From Serratia nevei (GTDB lineage Bacteria; Pseudomonadota; Gammaproteobacteria; Enterobacterales; Enterobacteriaceae): DNA of 64,000 nucleotides. The DNA lies in contig NZ_JAMYWQ010000009.1 of NCBI RefSeq assembly GCF_024160145.1, positions 83,627 to 147,626 on the forward strand. Direction: 5' to 3'. The notes beneath the pieces were generated by a model. The model was not told where the DNA came from. It was given only the letters and a program-made list of their open reading frames with translations, and did no database searches. Below are positions 26,958 through 38,876 of this stretch, in pieces (position 1 is the stretch's first letter; the number at the start of each line of letters is the position of its first letter). The translations under genes were made by a program, and so were the position numbers.

Positions 26958-27427
26958 GTCAGGTGATTTTGGATCTGCAGATTGCCTGTGAAAGCAGCGA
27001 AGGCCTGCCGGATGAGGCCACCTTCCAGCGCTGGCTGGAAGGCGTGCTGCCGCAATTTCAGGAAGAGGCCGAGGTGACCGTGCGTCTGGTAGACGAAGCG
27101 GAAAGCCACGAGCTGAACCTGACCTACCGCGGCAAAGACAAGCCGACCAACGTACTCTCTTTCCCGTTCGAGGCCCCGCCGGGCATCGAGCTGCCGCTGC
27201 TCGGCGATCTGATCATCTGCCGCCAGGTGGTTGAGCAGGAAGCGATTGAGCAAGGCAAGGCGCTGGAGGCCCACTGGGCGCATATGGTTGTCCACGGCAG
27301 TCTTCATCTGCTAGGGTATGACCACATCGAAGACGATGAAGCCGAAGAAATGGAGTCTTTGGAAACCGAAATCATGCACGGACTGGGCTATCCTGATCCG
27401 TACCTGGCGGAAAAAGACCCCGTCTGA
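26954..27427 (+). CDS. ybeY: Endoribonuclease YbeY
   Basis: Zinc-dependent single-strand endoribonuclease for 16S rRNA 3' maturation and ribosome quality control. The 157-residue protein has the metal-binding motif [11 protein letters not shown] near residues 114-124 and the conserved [14 protein letters not shown]. It is coupled to ybeZ by an ATGA overlap. Confidence 0.96.
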   Translation: MSQVILDLQIACESSEGLPDEATFQRWLEGVLPQFQEEAEVTVRLVDEAESHELNLTYRGKDKPTNVLSFPFEAPPGIELPLLGDLIICRQVVEQEAIEQGKALEAHWAHMVVHGSLHLLGYDHIEDDEAEEMESLETEIMHGLGYPDPYLAEKDPV

Positions 27428-27511
27428 CGTCAGCCGTTTACCTCACAGCCCCCTGCGGGGCTGTCGCTGACGCCCCTTAACTCTGACATGAGTGACAGTA
27501 ACGAAAACGCC

Positions 27512-28390
27512 ATGAGCGACGACCATTCACAAAGCAATGACAGCCCCAGTCCCAAGAAGGGGTTCTTTACTCTTATCCTTAACCAGCTGTTCCACGGCGA
27601 GCCCAAAAACCGTGGCGATCTGGTCGAGCTGATCCGTGATTCCGAACAAAACGACCTGATCGATCCCGATACCCGCGACATGCTGGAAGGCGTGATGGAT
27701 ATCGCCGAGCAGCGCGTGCGCGACATCATGATCCCCCGCTCCCAGATGGTGACGCTCAAGCGCAACCAGACGCTGGAAGAGTGCCTGGACGTGATTATCG
27801 ACTCCGCCCACTCTCGCTTCCCGGTGATCAGCGAAGACAAAGATCACATCGAAGGCATCCTGATGGCCAAGGATCTGCTGCCGTTCATGCGCGCAGACTC
27901 CGAGCCGTTCAGCATCGACAAGGTGCTGCGCACCGCGGTGGTGGTGCCGGAAAGCAAGCGCGTCGACCGGATGCTGAAAGAGTTCCGCTCCCAGCGCTAT
28001 CACATGGCGATCGTCATTGACGAATTCGGCGGCGTATCCGGCCTGGTCACCATCGAAGACATTCTGGAACTGATCGTCGGCGAGATCGAAGACGAATACG
28101 ACGACGAAGACGATCTGGATATCCGCCAGCTCAGCCGCCACATGTACACCGTGCGCGCGCTGGCCCCGATCGAAGACTTCAACGAAGCCTTCGGCACCCA
28201 TTTCAGCGACGACGAGGTCGATACCATCGGCGGCCTGGTGATGCAGGCCTTCGGCCACCTGCCGGCGCGCGGGGAAACCATTGAAATCGAAGGTTACCTA
28301 TTTAAAGTTGCCATGGCCGACAGTCGACGTATTATCCAGGTTCATGTAAAAATTCCGGACGATTCTCCACCACCGAAACTGGAAGATTAA
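27512..28390 (+). CDS. ybeX: CorC/HlyC-domain CBS protein YbeX
   Basis: A cytoplasmic protein tied to Mg/Co efflux and ribosome biogenesis. Two CBS motifs ([19 protein letters not shown] and the segment with [13 protein letters not shown]) are followed by the CorC_HlyC domain, with an acidic spacer ([13 protein letters not shown]). I chose the start at 27512 because MSDDHSQS aligns with the E. coli start and gives 292 residues. An ATG at 27488 would add eight residues; neither has a clear ribosome site. It lies seven bases before lnt. Confidence 0.93.
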   Translation: MSDDHSQSNDSPSPKKGFFTLILNQLFHGEPKNRGDLVELIRDSEQNDLIDPDTRDMLEGVMDIAEQRVRDIMIPRSQMVTLKRNQTLEECLDVIIDSAHSRFPVISEDKDHIEGILMAKDLLPFMRADSEPFSIDKVLRTAVVVPESKRVDRMLKEFRSQRYHMAIVIDEFGGVSGLVTIEDILELIVGEIEDEYDDEDDLDIRQLSRHMYTVRALAPIEDFNEAFGTHFSDDEVDTIGGLVMQAFGHLPARGETIEIEGYLFKVAMADSRRIIQVHVKIPDDSPPPKLED

Positions 28391-28397
28391 ATCCAAC

Positions 28398-29927
28398 ATG
28401 GCTAAAGCCTCATTACTTGAACGCCAGCGGGTTCGCGCCCTGCTGGCGCTGTTGTCAGGTGCCGGCGGGACGCTGGCGTTCTCGCCCTACGACTTCTGGC
28501 CCGCGGCCATCGTCTCCCTGTTCGGCCTGCTGGCCGTTACCCTCAATCGCACCACCAAACAGTCCGCCCTGCTCGGCTTTATCTGGGGCTTCGGGCTGTT
28601 CGGCACCGGCATCAACTGGGTGTATGTCAGCATCGCCGACTTCGGCGGCATGCCATTCGCCGTCAACGTCTTCCTGGTGGTGCTGCTCGCCGCTTACCTG
28701 TCGCTGTATACCGGGCTGTTCGCCGGGCTGCTGACGCGCCTGTGGCCGACCACCCGCTGGTGGCGGCTGGCCATCGCCGCGCCGGCGCTGTGGCAGGTGA
28801 CCGAATTCCTGCGCAGCTGGGTGCTGACCGGCTTCCCGTGGCTGCAGTTCGGCTACAGCCAGATCAACGGCCCGTTGAAGGGCATCGCGCCGCTGCTGGG
28901 CGTCGACGCCATCACCTTTGTGCTGATGGCCATCGCCGGCCTGCTGGTGTACGCCGTCAACCAGCGCCGCCTGTCGGCTGCCATCATCGCCGCCGCGCTG
29001 CTGCTGTTGCCGTGGCCGCTACGCCAGCTGCAGTGGTTTACGCCGCAGCCGGAGAAAGCGGTGAACGTCGCCATGGTGCAAGGCAACATCGCCCAGTCGA
29101 TGAAATGGGATCCGAAAGCGCTGGTCAGCACGCTGCAAACCTATCTGGACGAAACCCGCCCGTACGTGGGCAAGGCGCCGATCGTCATCTGGCCGGAGTC
29201 CGCCATCCCGGATTATGAAGCCAACCAAAACGGCTTCCTGACCATGATGGACGACCTGATGCGGGCGAAGAACAGCAGCCTGATCACCGGCATCGTCGAC
29301 GTGCGTGCCACGCCGCAGGGCCAGCAGATCTACAACAGCGCCATCGTGCTCGGCGAACCGACGCCGTACAGCTACCCGGCCAAGGATCGCTACAACAAGC
29401 ACCACCTGGTGCCGTTCGGCGAGTTCGTGCCGCTGGAGACGCTGCTGCGGCCGTTGGCGCCGTTCTTCGACCTGCCGATGTCCTCCTTCAGCCGCGGCGA
29501 CTACGTGCAGCCGCAGCTCAGCGTGCGCGGCTACAACCTGACGGCGGCCATCTGCTACGAAATCGTGCTGGGCCAGCAGGTGCGCGATAACTTCCGCCCG
29601 GACACCAATTTCCTGCTGACCATCTCCAACGATGCCTGGTTTGGCCACTCGATCGGCCCGTGGCAGCACTTCCAGATGGCGCGCATGCGGGCGCTGGAGC
29701 TGGGCCGGCCGTTGCTGCGCAGCACCAATAACGGCGTCACCGCCGCGGTGGACGCGAACGGCGAGGTGATCGCCGAGATCCCGCAGTTCACCCGCCAGGT
29801 GCTCGAAGTGAAGGTCACACCGACCACCGGCGTCACGCCTTACGCGCGCTTCGGCGCCACGCCGCTGTGGGTGATCACCCTGCTGCTGGGCGGCTGGGCG
29901 CTGATGTTGGGCCTGCGCCGTAAATAG
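28398..29927 (+). CDS. lnt: Apolipoprotein N-acyltransferase
   Basis: Adds the third acyl chain to lipoproteins in the inner membrane. The 509-residue protein has about six N-terminal membrane helices and then a periplasmic nitrilase domain. The catalytic residues are visible as Glu in [10 protein letters not shown], Lys in [13 protein letters not shown] and Cys in AAICYEIVL. Last gene of the ybeZYX-lnt group. Lipoproteins made in this window (LptE, RlpA, ChiQ) would be substrates. Confidence 0.97.
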   Translation: MAKASLLERQRVRALLALLSGAGGTLAFSPYDFWPAAIVSLFGLLAVTLNRTTKQSALLGFIWGFGLFGTGINWVYVSIADFGGMPFAVNVFLVVLLAAYLSLYTGLFAGLLTRLWPTTRWWRLAIAAPALWQVTEFLRSWVLTGFPWLQFGYSQINGPLKGIAPLLGVDAITFVLMAIAGLLVYAVNQRRLSAAIIAAALLLLPWPLRQLQWFTPQPEKAVNVAMVQGNIAQSMKWDPKALVSTLQTYLDETRPYVGKAPIVIWPESAIPDYEANQNGFLTMMDDLMRAKNSSLITGIVDVRATPQGQQIYNSAIVLGEPTPYSYPAKDRYNKHHLVPFGEFVPLETLLRPLAPFFDLPMSSFSRGDYVQPQLSVRGYNLTAAICYEIVLGQQVRDNFRPDTNFLLTISNDAWFGHSIGPWQHFQMARMRALELGRPLLRSTNNGVTAAVDANGEVIAEIPQFTRQVLEVKVTPTTGVTPYARFGATPLWVITLLLGGWALMLGLRRK

Positions 29928-30014
29928 TCCTCTTCGCCGGGGCGCGCCCGCCGCGCCCCGCGTTCCCGTCACTATCCCCACCCTGGTCAGAAAAAGCCGT
30001 TAAATCAACGCGGC

Positions 30015-30030
30015 TGGCACACTCCTTGCT
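30015..30030 (+). promoter_or_regulatory. Sigma-54 promoter for gltIJKL
   Basis: TGGCAC-N5-TTGCT matches the sigma-54 consensus at every conserved position, with GG and GC at the -24 and -12 spacing. It points toward gltI. Nitrogen-regulated expression of gltI (ybeJ) is known in E. coli. The predicted start leaves a leader of about 280 bases. Confidence 0.8.
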
Positions 30031-30086
30031 TTATCCACTGCGACATCGCGCGCCGGTTTACTTTTGCTGACGTTTTGTCGCACCTG

Positions 30087-30154
30087 CGCACATTTTGGGT
30101 GCATCGAACGCACCGCTCGGGTGCGTCGGCATTTTGTTGCATTGATTTGGTGCG
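30087..30154. promoter_or_regulatory. Three NtrC-like binding sites
   Basis: Seventeen-base dyads at 30087-30103, 30109-30125 and 30138-30154 resemble TGCACC-N5-GGTGCA. The outer two match at about 13 of 17 positions. The first two start 22 bases apart, close to two helical turns. They lie downstream of the sigma-54 promoter, which is unusual. Confidence 0.5.
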
Positions 30155-30296
30155 CGCGGCGTCTCAAAAAATGAAACATTTTAGTTTCAAGGTATTCACA
30201 ATCGGTTATTTTTTAACGGCGATCTGTTCTAAGACTATCTTTATAAACTGAGCAATAAATAGTCGATTTAACCTGACGCTCTTTAGTCAGAGCCAC

Positions 30297-30303
30297 CACA
30301 ACA
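30297..30303 (+). promoter_or_regulatory. GcvB-type CA-rich target in the gltI leader
   Basis: CACAACA lies immediately before the AAGGAG ribosome site of gltI. The GU-rich R1 region of GcvB pairs with such elements, and gltI is an established GcvB target in Salmonella. Confidence 0.6.
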
Positions 30304-30319
30304 GCAAAGGAGTTGGACC

Positions 30320-31216
30320 ATGCAAATGCGTAAATTGGCGTTATCGTTACTGCTGCTCGGTATGGCAGGTAGCGTGGCGCATGCGGAAGACCTGACCGGT
30401 ACGCTGAAAAAAATCAAAGACAACGGCGTGATCGTTGTCGGCCACCGCGAATCGTCAGTGCCCTTTTCCTACTACGACAACCAACAAAAAGTTGTGGGCT
30501 ACTCTCAGGACTACTCCAACCAAATCGTTGAAGCTGTTAAGAAAAAGCTTAATGCACCGAATCTGCAGGTGAAAATGCTGCCGATTACCTCGCAGAACCG
30601 CATCCCGCTGCTGCAAAACGGCACCTATGACTTCGAGTGCGGCTCCACCACCAATAACCTCGAGCGCCAAAAACAGGCCGCCTTCTCCGACACCATTTTC
30701 GTGGTCGGTACCCGTCTGCTGGTGAAGAAAGGCTCCGACATCAAAGACTTTAAAGACCTGGCCGGCAAACCGGTAGTGGTCACCTCCGGCACCACCTCCG
30801 AAGTGCTGCTGAACAAACTGAACGACAGCGACAAAATGAACATGCGCATCATCAGCGCCAAAGACCACGGCGACTCCTTCCGCACCCTAGAAAGCGGCCG
30901 CGCAGTGGCCTTCATGATGGACGACGCCCTGCTGGCGGGCGAGCGCGCCAAGGCCAAGAAGCCGGATCAGTGGGAAATCATCGGCACGCCGCAGTCGAAA
31001 GAAGCCTACGGCTGCATGCTGCGCAAAGACGATCCTGAGTTCAAAAAGCTGGTCGATGACACCATCGCCCAGGCGCAAACCTCCGGTGAAGCGGCCAAGT
31101 GGTTTGACAAATGGTTCAAGCAGCCTATTCCACCGAAAAACCTCAACATGAACTTCGAACTGTCGGACGACATGAAGCAGCTGTTCAAAGAGCCTAACGA
31201 CAAAGCGTTGAACTAA
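30320..31216 (+). CDS. gltI: Glutamate/aspartate ABC transporter periplasmic-binding protein
   Basis: Binds glutamate and aspartate for GltJKL. The 298-residue precursor has a signal peptide ending at HAED. The family-3 solute-binding fold includes VGHRESSVPFSYYDN and FECGSTTNNLERQKQ. It agrees with E. coli GltI almost throughout. AAGGAG sits nine bases before the ATG; an ATG at codon 3 is a weaker option. It heads gltIJKL under probable sigma-54/NtrC and GcvB control. Confidence 0.97.
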   Translation: MQMRKLALSLLLLGMAGSVAHAEDLTGTLKKIKDNGVIVVGHRESSVPFSYYDNQQKVVGYSQDYSNQIVEAVKKKLNAPNLQVKMLPITSQNRIPLLQNGTYDFECGSTTNNLERQKQAAFSDTIFVVGTRLLVKKGSDIKDFKDLAGKPVVVTSGTTSEVLLNKLNDSDKMNMRIISAKDHGDSFRTLESGRAVAFMMDDALLAGERAKAKKPDQWEIIGTPQSKEAYGCMLRKDDPEFKKLVDDTIAQAQTSGEAAKWFDKWFKQPIPPKNLNMNFELSDDMKQLFKEPNDKALN

Positions 31217-31429
31217 ATAGAACAAAAGCCGGGGCGGCCGCCAGGCCAAACCGGCCCAGTTGATGACTGGGACAGACAGGAATGAGGGTGGCCGTTCCCC
31301 GCCCTCATTTTCCCCAACGCGCATCACCGACATCCGCACACAACAAGCCAGCCAGACTGGCCGCGCGGCGATCGGCGCTCAGCAGGTCATCAATCTTCGG
31401 CGCTCTGCGCCCGTTTACCGGAGTTTGTT
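31217..31429 (+). ncRNA. gltI-gltJ spacer at the position of SroC
   Basis: In E. coli and Salmonella the small RNA SroC is cut from this spacer and acts as a sponge for GcvB. Here the 213-base spacer contains an AATGAGGG/CCCTCATT stem (31281-31309) followed by TTTTCCCC, a possible 3' end. I cannot align it to SroC from memory, so the call rests on synteny. Confidence 0.35.
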
Positions 31430-32170
31430 ATGTCAATAGATTGGAACTGGGGTATCTTCCTGCAGCAGGCCCCGTTTGGGAACACCACTTACCTCGGCTG
31501 GATCTGGTCCGGCTTTCAGGTCACGGTGGCCCTCTCCGTCTGTGCATGGATTATCGCTTTCTTCGTCGGTTCGCTGTTCGGTATCTTGCGTACCGTACCC
31601 AACCGCTTTCTTTCCGCCCTCGGCACCTGTTACGTCGAACTGTTCCGCAACGTGCCGCTGATCGTGCAATTCTTTACCTGGTATCTGGTGATCCCCGAGC
31701 TGTTGCCGGCCAATATCGGCACCTGGTTTAAAAGCGAGCTGGATCCCAACGTGCAGTTCTTCGTCTCCTCCATGCTCTGTCTGGGGCTGTTTACCGCCGC
31801 CCGCGTCTGCGAGCAGGTGCGCGCCGCCATCCAGTCCCTGCCGCGCGGCCAGAAAGCCGCCGGGCTGGCGATGGGCCTGACGCTGCCGCAAACCTACCGC
31901 TACGTGCTGCTGCCGAACGCCTACCGGGTGATCGTGCCGCCGATGACCTCGGAAATGCTCAACCTGGTCAAAAACTCCGCCATCGCCTCCACCATCGGGC
32001 TGGTGGACATGGCCGCGCAGGCCGGCAAGCTGTTGGATTACTCCGCACACGCCTATGAATCCTTTACCGCCATCACGCTGGCTTATATCGGCATCAACGC
32101 CGTTATCATGCTGTTGATGCGTCTGGTCGAAAAGAAAGTGCAGTTGCCTGGCAACCTGGGGAGTAAATAA
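31430..32170 (+). CDS. gltJ: Glutamate/aspartate ABC transporter permease
   Basis: A 246-residue inner-membrane permease of the HisMQ type with about five membrane spans. The cytoplasmic EAA loop appears as [20 protein letters not shown], where the ATPase docks. The signature [16 protein letters not shown] is shared by glutamate permeases. It overlaps gltK by one base and is co-transcribed with the other glt genes. Confidence 0.96.
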   Translation: MSIDWNWGIFLQQAPFGNTTYLGWIWSGFQVTVALSVCAWIIAFFVGSLFGILRTVPNRFLSALGTCYVELFRNVPLIVQFFTWYLVIPELLPANIGTWFKSELDPNVQFFVSSMLCLGLFTAARVCEQVRAAIQSLPRGQKAAGLAMGLTLPQTYRYVLLPNAYRVIVPPMTSEMLNLVKNSAIASTIGLVDMAAQAGKLLDYSAHAYESFTAITLAYIGINAVIMLLMRLVEKKVQLPGNLGSK

Positions 32171-32844
32171 TGTACGAATTTGACTGGGCGTCGATCGTCC
32201 CAAGCTTCCCGTTTCTGTTACAGGGCATGGCGATCACGCTGAAGATCACCGTGACCGCCATCGTGGTCGGCATTCTGTGGGGCACCGTGCTGGCGGTGAT
32301 GCGTCTGTCGCCGTTCAAACCGATCAGCTGGTTCGCCACCCTGTACGTCAACCTGTTCCGCTCGGTGCCGCTGGTGATGGTGCTGCTGTGGTTCTATCTG
32401 GTGGTTCCAAGCTTATTACAACAGGTTCTAGGCTTATCACCGAAAACCGATATTCGCCTGATCTCGGCTATGGTAGCCTTTTCCCTGTTTGAAGCGGCCT
32501 ATTACTCGGAAATCATCCGCGCCGGCATTATCAGCATCTCGCGCGGCCAATCCTCCGCCGCGTTGGCGCTGGGCATGACCCACTGGCAATCCATGCGGCT
32601 GGTGATCCTGCCGCAGGCGTTCCGCGCCATGGTGCCGCTGCTGCTGACCCAGGGCATCGTCCTGTTCCAGGATACCTCGCTGGTTTACGTACTGAGCCTG
32701 GCCGACTTCTTCCGCACCGCGTCGACCATCGGCGAACGCGACGGCACCCAGGTTGAAATGATCCTGTTCGCCGGCTTTGTCTATTTTGTTATCAGCCTTG
32801 CCGCCTCGGCGCTGGTAAGCTATTTGAAGAAAAGGACTGTTTGA
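32170..32844 (+). CDS. gltK: Glutamate/aspartate ABC transporter permease
   Basis: A 224-residue partner of GltJ with the same fold. The EAA loop is [20 protein letters not shown] and the N-terminal signature is [15 protein letters not shown]. Its stop codon TGA is shared with the gltL start (TGATG), so the two are translationally coupled. Confidence 0.96.
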   Translation: MYEFDWASIVPSFPFLLQGMAITLKITVTAIVVGILWGTVLAVMRLSPFKPISWFATLYVNLFRSVPLVMVLLWFYLVVPSLLQQVLGLSPKTDIRLISAMVAFSLFEAAYYSEIIRAGIISISRGQSSAALALGMTHWQSMRLVILPQAFRAMVPLLLTQGIVLFQDTSLVYVLSLADFFRTASTIGERDGTQVEMILFAGFVYFVISLAASALVSYLKKRTV

Positions 32845-33569
32845 TGATATCCCTGAAAAATGTTTCTAAGTGGTACGGTCACTTTCAGGTGTTGACCGAT
32901 TGCACCACCGAAGTGAAAAAAGGCGAAGTGGTCGTCGTCTGCGGTCCTTCAGGCTCCGGCAAGTCTACCCTGATCAAAACCGTCAACGGCCTCGAGCCGA
33001 TCCAGCAGGGCGACATCCTGGTGAACGGCACGCCGGTCAACGACAAGAAAACCAACCTGGCGCAGCTGCGTTCCAAGGTCGGCATGGTGTTCCAACACTT
33101 TGAGCTGTTCCCGCACCTGTCTATCATCGACAACCTGACGCTGGCACAGGTGAAAGTGCTCAAGCGCGACAAGGCCGCCTCGCGCGAGAAGGGCCTGAAG
33201 CTGCTGGAGCGCGTCGGCCTCTCCGCCCATGCCAACAAGTTCCCCGGTCAGCTGTCCGGCGGCCAGCAGCAGCGCGTCGCCATCGCCCGCGCGCTGTGCA
33301 TGGATCCGATCGCCATGCTGTTCGATGAACCGACTTCGGCGCTCGATCCGGAAATGATCAACGAAGTGCTGGACGTGATGGTCGAGCTGGCGAATGAAGG
33401 CATGACCATGATGGTGGTGACCCACGAAATGGGCTTCGCCCGTAAGGTGGCGAATCGGGTGATCTTCATGGACGAAGGCAAAATCGTCGAAGACCGCAAC
33501 AAAGACGATTTCTTCAACAACCCCGAGTCCGATCGCGCCAAGGACTTCCTGGCCAAGATCCTGCACTAA
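32844..33569 (+). CDS. gltL: Glutamate/aspartate ABC transporter ATPase
   Basis: A 241-residue ATPase with Walker [10 protein letters not shown] near residues 33-41, signature LSGGQQQR near residue 135 and Walker [15 protein letters not shown] chose the ATG at 32844, which overlaps the gltK stop, over the in-frame TTG three bases upstream. It is the last gene of gltIJKL; a stem at 33581-33602 follows but lacks a T-run. Confidence 0.97.
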   Translation: MISLKNVSKWYGHFQVLTDCTTEVKKGEVVVVCGPSGSGKSTLIKTVNGLEPIQQGDILVNGTPVNDKKTNLAQLRSKVGMVFQHFELFPHLSIIDNLTLAQVKVLKRDKAASREKGLKLLERVGLSAHANKFPGQLSGGQQQRVAIARALCMDPIAMLFDEPTSALDPEMINEVLDVMVELANEGMTMMVVTHEMGFARKVANRVIFMDEGKIVEDRNKDDFFNNPESDRAKDFLAKILH

Positions 33570-33684
33570 ATGCCCCATCCATGCGCCCCGTCAGGGGCGC
33601 ATCCTCTCTCCCGGCACTAAAAGCGCTTGTGTCTCCCCGGTTTTGAGCCGATGCTCGCAGCATAACAAACAGAGGAGAAAGAAC

Positions 33685-34617
33685 ATGCCCCGCCCTATTA
33701 TCATCGATTGCGATCCCGGCCTCGACGACGCCATCGCGCTGGCCATGGCGCTGCGTTCGCCGGAGCTGGACGTCAAAGCCATCACCACTTCCGCCGGCAA
33801 CCAGACGCCGGAGAAAACCCTGCATAACGCGCTGGGCCTGTTGACCCTGATGCAGCGCGAGGACATTCCGGTCGCCGCCGGCGCCGGTGGCCCGCTGATG
33901 CGCGAACTGGTGATCGCCGAGCATGTCCACGGCAAAACCGGCATGGGCAACACCCACCTGCCAACGCCGACAATCAAACCCGATCCCCGCGGCGCCGTCG
34001 AGCTGATCGCCGACCTGCTGCGCGCCAGCCCGCAGCCAATGACCCTGGTGGTGACCGGCCCGATGACCAACATCGCCCTGCTGCTGGCCCAGTATGCCGA
34101 GCTGAAAAGCCGCATCGAACGCATCGTATTTATGGGCGGCGGCATGAACGCCGGCAATACCACGCCGGTCGCGGAGTTCAACATCTTCGTCGATCCCGAA
34201 GCCGCCGAAATGGTGCTGAAATCTGGCGTACCGCTGACCATGGCCGGGCTGAACGTCACCCATCAGGCGCTGGTGTTGCCACAGGATATCGAGCGCATTC
34301 GCCAGATAGACAACCCGGTCGCCCAGGCGGTCGCGGAGATGCTCGATTTTTACCTGCCGCTGTACCTCAGCCATCCGCGCGGCCTGCCCGGCGCGGCAAT
34401 GCACGATCCCTGCACCATCGCCTGGCTGCTGGCACCGCAGCTGTTCACCGGCGTAGAGCGCTGGGTCGGAGTGGAAACCAAAGGGGAATACACCGTCGGC
34501 ATGACGGTGGTGGACTATTTCCAGCAAACCGGCAACGCGGCCAACGTGGAAGTGCTGACCGGCATCAACCGCGAAGGCTTTATCGATCTGCTGGCCGAGC
34601 GCGTAGCGCGTTATTGA
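33685..34617 (+). CDS. rihA: Pyrimidine-specific ribonucleoside hydrolase RihA
   Basis: Cleaves cytidine and uridine to base and ribose. The 310-residue protein has the calcium-binding N-terminal motif [12 protein letters not shown], where E. coli has a His in place of the Leu. It also has the [12 protein letters not shown] loop and a C-terminal [17 protein letters not shown] precedes the ATG at 33685. It lies after gltL as in E. coli but is probably transcribed on its own. Confidence 0.93.
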   Translation: MPRPIIIDCDPGLDDAIALAMALRSPELDVKAITTSAGNQTPEKTLHNALGLLTLMQREDIPVAAGAGGPLMRELVIAEHVHGKTGMGNTHLPTPTIKPDPRGAVELIADLLRASPQPMTLVVTGPMTNIALLLAQYAELKSRIERIVFMGGGMNAGNTTPVAEFNIFVDPEAAEMVLKSGVPLTMAGLNVTHQALVLPQDIERIRQIDNPVAQAVAEMLDFYLPLYLSHPRGLPGAAMHDPCTIAWLLAPQLFTGVERWVGVETKGEYTVGMTVVDYFQQTGNAANVEVLTGINREGFIDLLAERVARY

Positions 34618-34624
34618 TCCCATC

Positions 34625-34658
34625 GGGGCGCGCTCGCGCCCCTCATTCAAGTTTTTTG
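34625..34658 (+). terminator. rihA terminator
   Basis: GGGGCGCG pairs with CGCGCCCC (34625-34642), with a run of six T at 34652-34657. The separation from the T-run makes it a moderate candidate. Confidence 0.5.
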
Positions 34659-34744
34659 ATTTAACTCAGCGAATTTTTGCGCTATCACTGTTCCTGGCTT
34701 GCCTCTACCATGCGTTTACACCGACTGACATCGTTACCGATTAG

Positions 34745-35470
<726 letters not shown>

Positions 35471-35510
35471 ACGCCAGCCTTAGCGTTCCCCGCCCTGGCG
35501 GGGAGCATCA

Positions 35511-35993
35511 TCAAGGTTCAAACGGCCGGCGCTGGAACTGGTCGTGACCGCATTTCGGGCAGAGCGGCAACACCTCCGGCGTGTAGAACGCCAGGTGGTA
35601 GTGGCACTGCTCGCACACCAGATTGCCCAGCCCCACCACTTCACCGCTGTGGTAAACGCCGTGGTGGCTGACATCCTTGAACACCTCGCGCCACTCCAAC
35701 TGGGTTTTGTCGGTGATATCCGCCAGCTCCTGCCACAGGCTCTCTTTGATCACCCGCATAAACACGCTGTCGGTAAACTCGTCCCGGCTCTCCTGGTAGC
35801 TGCGAGCGAACTCTTCCAGATCGCGCCGCACCGCCTGCGTCACCTGCCGCACCTCGTCGCGGGTCAGATCTTCGGCCTCGTTCAACCGCCGCTCCGCGCT
35901 GGCCACCAGTGCGTCGATATCGCGTTCGCCGTCTTTCAGACGTTCGGTCAGCGATGCCACCAATTCGCGGTAATACTGAGCAACCTTGTTCAT
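35511..35993 (-). CDS. ybeL: Zinc-ribbon protein YbeL (DUF1451)
   Basis: A 160-residue protein of unknown function. The N-terminal two-thirds is charged and helical (EELARSYQESRDEF-type heptads), and a C-terminal zinc ribbon has CEQCHYH ... CPKCGHDQF. It matches E. coli YbeL in length and pattern. It is transcribed toward azoR and divergent from leuS, about 286 bases away. Confidence 0.92.
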   Translation of the reverse strand: MNKVAQYYRELVASLTERLKDGERDIDALVASAERRLNEAEDLTRDEVRQVTQAVRRDLEEFARSYQESRDEFTDSVFMRVIKESLWQELADITDKTQLEWREVFKDVSHHGVYHSGEVVGLGNLVCEQCHYHLAFYTPEVLPLCPKCGHDQFQRRPFEP

Positions 35994-36279
35994 AGACTCT
36001 CCTCGATTAAACGCTGCGCCGGACTTGGCTGTAGGGTTACCCCTAAGCTACTTGTTCTTATTTTAGCCGTAAATGACTGATGTCACTTGGCAAGACGCGG
36101 GATCCGCAGGTTGTGAGCCGCGTCATGGCGGCGTTTTTTTTAAATGCGCCGAGGCGGGCGCTTGGAGTTGTTGCCGGGAGGTCTTATCAGCTATGCTATG
36201 CGGATCTACGAATACTATATGTTCATTGCGTTGCCTCTGCCCGGGGCAACGGTTTACACCTACAGGACCACCGGCCGCC

Positions 36280-38862
36280 ATGCAAGAGCAATACCGTCCA
36301 GAAGACATAGAATCGAACGTACAGCTTCACTGGCAAGAGAAGCAGACTTTCAAGGTTACCGAAGACGACAGCAAGGAAAAGTACTACTGCCTATCCATGC
36401 TGCCTTACCCGTCCGGCCGACTGCACATGGGCCACGTTCGTAACTACACTATCGGCGACGTGATCTCGCGCTATCAGCGCATGCTGGGCAAAAACGTACT
36501 GCAGCCGATCGGCTGGGATGCGTTCGGCCTGCCGGCGGAAGGCGCGGCGGTGAAAAACAACACCGCACCGGCCCCGTGGACCTACGACAATATCGAATAC
36601 ATGAAGAACCAGTTGAAACTGCTGGGCTTCGGCTACGACTGGGATCGCGAAATCGCCACCTGCCAGCCGGAATACTACCGATGGGAGCAGTGGTTCTTCA
36701 CCAAGCTGTATGAAAAAGGCCTGGTCTACAAGAAGACCTCGGCGGTGAACTGGTGCCCGCACGATCTGACCGTGCTGGCCAACGAACAGGTTATCGACGG
36801 CTGCTGCTGGCGCTGCGATACCAAGGTCGAGCGTAAAGAGATCCCACAGTGGTTCATCAAAATCACCGCCTACGCCGATCAGCTGCTGAACGATCTGGAC
36901 ACGCTTGAAAGCTGGCCGGAGCAGGTGAAAACCATGCAGCGCAACTGGATTGGCCGCTCGGAAGGCGTGGAAATCACCTTCGCCGTGGCGGACAGCGAAG
37001 AGAAGCTGACGGTATACACCACCCGTCCCGACACCTTCATGGGCGCCACCTACGTGGCGGTGGCCGCGGGCCACCCGCTGGCGCAACAGGGCGCGCGCAA
37101 CAACCCGGCGCTGACCGACTTCATCGACGAATGCCGCAACACCAAAGTTGCCGAAGCCGACATGGCGACGATGGAGAAGAAAGGCATGCCGACCGGCCTG
37201 TTCGTGGTCCATCCGCTGAGCGGCGAGCAGCTGCCGGTGTGGGTCGCCAACTTCGTGCTGATGGAATACGGCACCGGCGCCGTGATGGCGGTACCGGCGC
37301 ACGACCAGCGCGACTGGGAATTCGCCACCAAATACGATTTGCCGATCAAACCGGTGATCCTGAACCTCGACGGCAGCCGGCCTGACGTGAGCGCCGAAGC
37401 GATGACCGACAAAGGCGCGCTGTTCAACTCCGGCGAATTCGACGGCCTGGACAATGAAGCGGGCTTCAACGCCGTCGCCGACAAACTGGTCGCCAAGGGC
37501 GTGGGCCAGCGCAAGGTCAACTACCGTCTGCGCGACTGGGGCGTCTCCCGCCAGCGTTACTGGGGCGCGCCAATCCCGATGGTGACGCTGGAAGACGGCA
37601 CCGTGATGCCGACGCCGGAAGACCAGCTGCCGGTGATCCTGCCGGAAGACGTGGTCATGGACGGCATTACCAGCCCGATCAAGGCCGATCCCGAGTGGGC
37701 GAAGACCACCGTCAACGGCCAGCCGGCACTGCGCGAAACCGACACCTTCGACACCTTTATGGAGTCTTCCTGGTACTATGCGCGCTACACCTGCCCGCAG
37801 TATGACCAGGGTATGCTGGATCCGGCCGCCGCCAACTACTGGCTGCCGGTCGATCAATATATCGGCGGCATCGAACATGCCATCATGCACCTGATGTACT
37901 TCCGCTTCTTCCACAAGCTGATGCGCGATGCCGGCCTGGTGGATTCCGACGAGCCGGCCAAGCGCCTGCTGTGTCAGGGCATGGTGCTGGCCGACGCCTT
38001 CTACTACACCGGCAACAGCGGCGAGCGCGTCTGGGTATCCCCGGTTGACGCCACCGTCGAGCGCGACGACAAGGGCCGCATCATCAAGGCCACCGATCCG
38101 CAAGGCCGTGAACTGGTCTATGCTGGCATGAGCAAAATGTCGAAGTCGAAGAACAACGGCATCGATCCGCAGGAAATGGTGGAAAAATACGGCGCGGACA
38201 CCGTGCGTCTGTTCATGATGTTCGCTTCACCGGCAGAAATGACGCTGGAGTGGCAGGAATCCGGCGTGGAAGGGGCTAACCGCTTCCTGAAACGCGTGTG
38301 GAAACTGGCCTACGATCACGTGGAAAAAGGCGCGGTACAGCCGCTCGACGTGGCGGCGCTGAACGAAGATCAGAAAGCGCTGCGCCGCGATCTGCACAAA
38401 ACCATCGCCAAGGTGACCGACGATATCGGCCGCCGTCAAACCTTCAACACCGCGATCGCCGCCGTGATGGAGTTGATGAACAAGCTGGCCCGCGCGCCGC
38501 AGGAGAGCGAGCAGGATCGCGCGCTGCTGCAGGAAACGCTGCTGGCCGTGGTTCGCATGCTGTATCCGTTCACCCCGCACGTGTGCTTCACCCTGTGGCA
38601 GGCGCTGGGCGGCGAAGGCGACGTGGACACCGCGCCATGGCCGGTTGCCGACGAGCAGGCGATGGTCGAGGACTCCAAGCTGGTGGTGGTGCAGGTGAAC
38701 GGCAAGGTTCGCGCTAAAATCACCGTATCGGCCGATGCGACCGAAGAGCAGGTGCGCGCGCGCGCTGCCGAGGAGCATCTGGTGGCTAAATATCTGGACG
38801 GCGTCACGATTCGCAAAGTGATCTACGTTCCGGGCAAACTGCTTAACCTGGTTGTGGGTTAA
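36280..38862 (+). CDS. leuS: Leucyl-tRNA synthetase
   Basis: Class Ia synthetase of 860 residues, the same length as in E. coli. It has the HIGH motif PSGRLHMGH near residue 42, the CP1 editing domain with [12 protein letters not shown] near residue 248 and the KMSKS loop [10 protein letters not shown] near residue 618. I chose the ATG at 36280 ([12 protein letters not shown]). The open frame extends 69 codons upstream but without family resemblance. It heads leuS-lptE-holA-nadD. Confidence 0.97.
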   Translation: MQEQYRPEDIESNVQLHWQEKQTFKVTEDDSKEKYYCLSMLPYPSGRLHMGHVRNYTIGDVISRYQRMLGKNVLQPIGWDAFGLPAEGAAVKNNTAPAPWTYDNIEYMKNQLKLLGFGYDWDREIATCQPEYYRWEQWFFTKLYEKGLVYKKTSAVNWCPHDLTVLANEQVIDGCCWRCDTKVERKEIPQWFIKITAYADQLLNDLDTLESWPEQVKTMQRNWIGRSEGVEITFAVADSEEKLTVYTTRPDTFMGATYVAVAAGHPLAQQGARNNPALTDFIDECRNTKVAEADMATMEKKGMPTGLFVVHPLSGEQLPVWVANFVLMEYGTGAVMAVPAHDQRDWEFATKYDLPIKPVILNLDGSRPDVSAEAMTDKGALFNSGEFDGLDNEAGFNAVADKLVAKGVGQRKVNYRLRDWGVSRQRYWGAPIPMVTLEDGTVMPTPEDQLPVILPEDVVMDGITSPIKADPEWAKTTVNGQPALRETDTFDTFMESSWYYARYTCPQYDQGMLDPAAANYWLPVDQYIGGIEHAIMHLMYFRFFHKLMRDAGLVDSDEPAKRLLCQGMVLADAFYYTGNSGERVWVSPVDATVERDDKGRIIKATDPQGRELVYAGMSKMSKSKNNGIDPQEMVEKYGADTVRLFMMFASPAEMTLEWQESGVEGANRFLKRVWKLAYDHVEKGAVQPLDVAALNEDQKALRRDLHKTIAKVTDDIGRRQTFNTAIAAVMELMNKLARAPQESEQDRALLQETLLAVVRMLYPFTPHVCFTLWQALGGEGDVDTAPWPVADEQAMVEDSKLVVVQVNGKVRAKITVSADATEEQVRARAAEEHLVAKYLDGVTIRKVIYVPGKLLNLVVG

Positions 38863-38876
38863 CACAAGGAGGAGTT

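Larger units (their letters stand above)
29928..30319. other. lnt-gltI intergenic region (sigma-54 promoter, NtrC-like sites, leader)
   Basis: The 392-base gap has no gene. It contains a perfect sigma-54 element (30015-30030), three NtrC-like dyads (30087-30154), a TGAAAC-N6-GTTTCA stem and a GcvB-type CACAACA just before the gltI ribosome site. Confidence 0.6.

Noticed and set aside
30170..30187. TGAAAC-N6-GTTTCA stem before gltI as a LacI-type operator
   Set aside because: Six-base arms in AT-rich leader DNA are common by chance, and no other support was found.
36073..36279. A 69-residue N-terminal extension of LeuS
   Set aside because: The extension has no resemblance to synthetases, and the ATG at 36280 gives the standard 860-residue enzyme.
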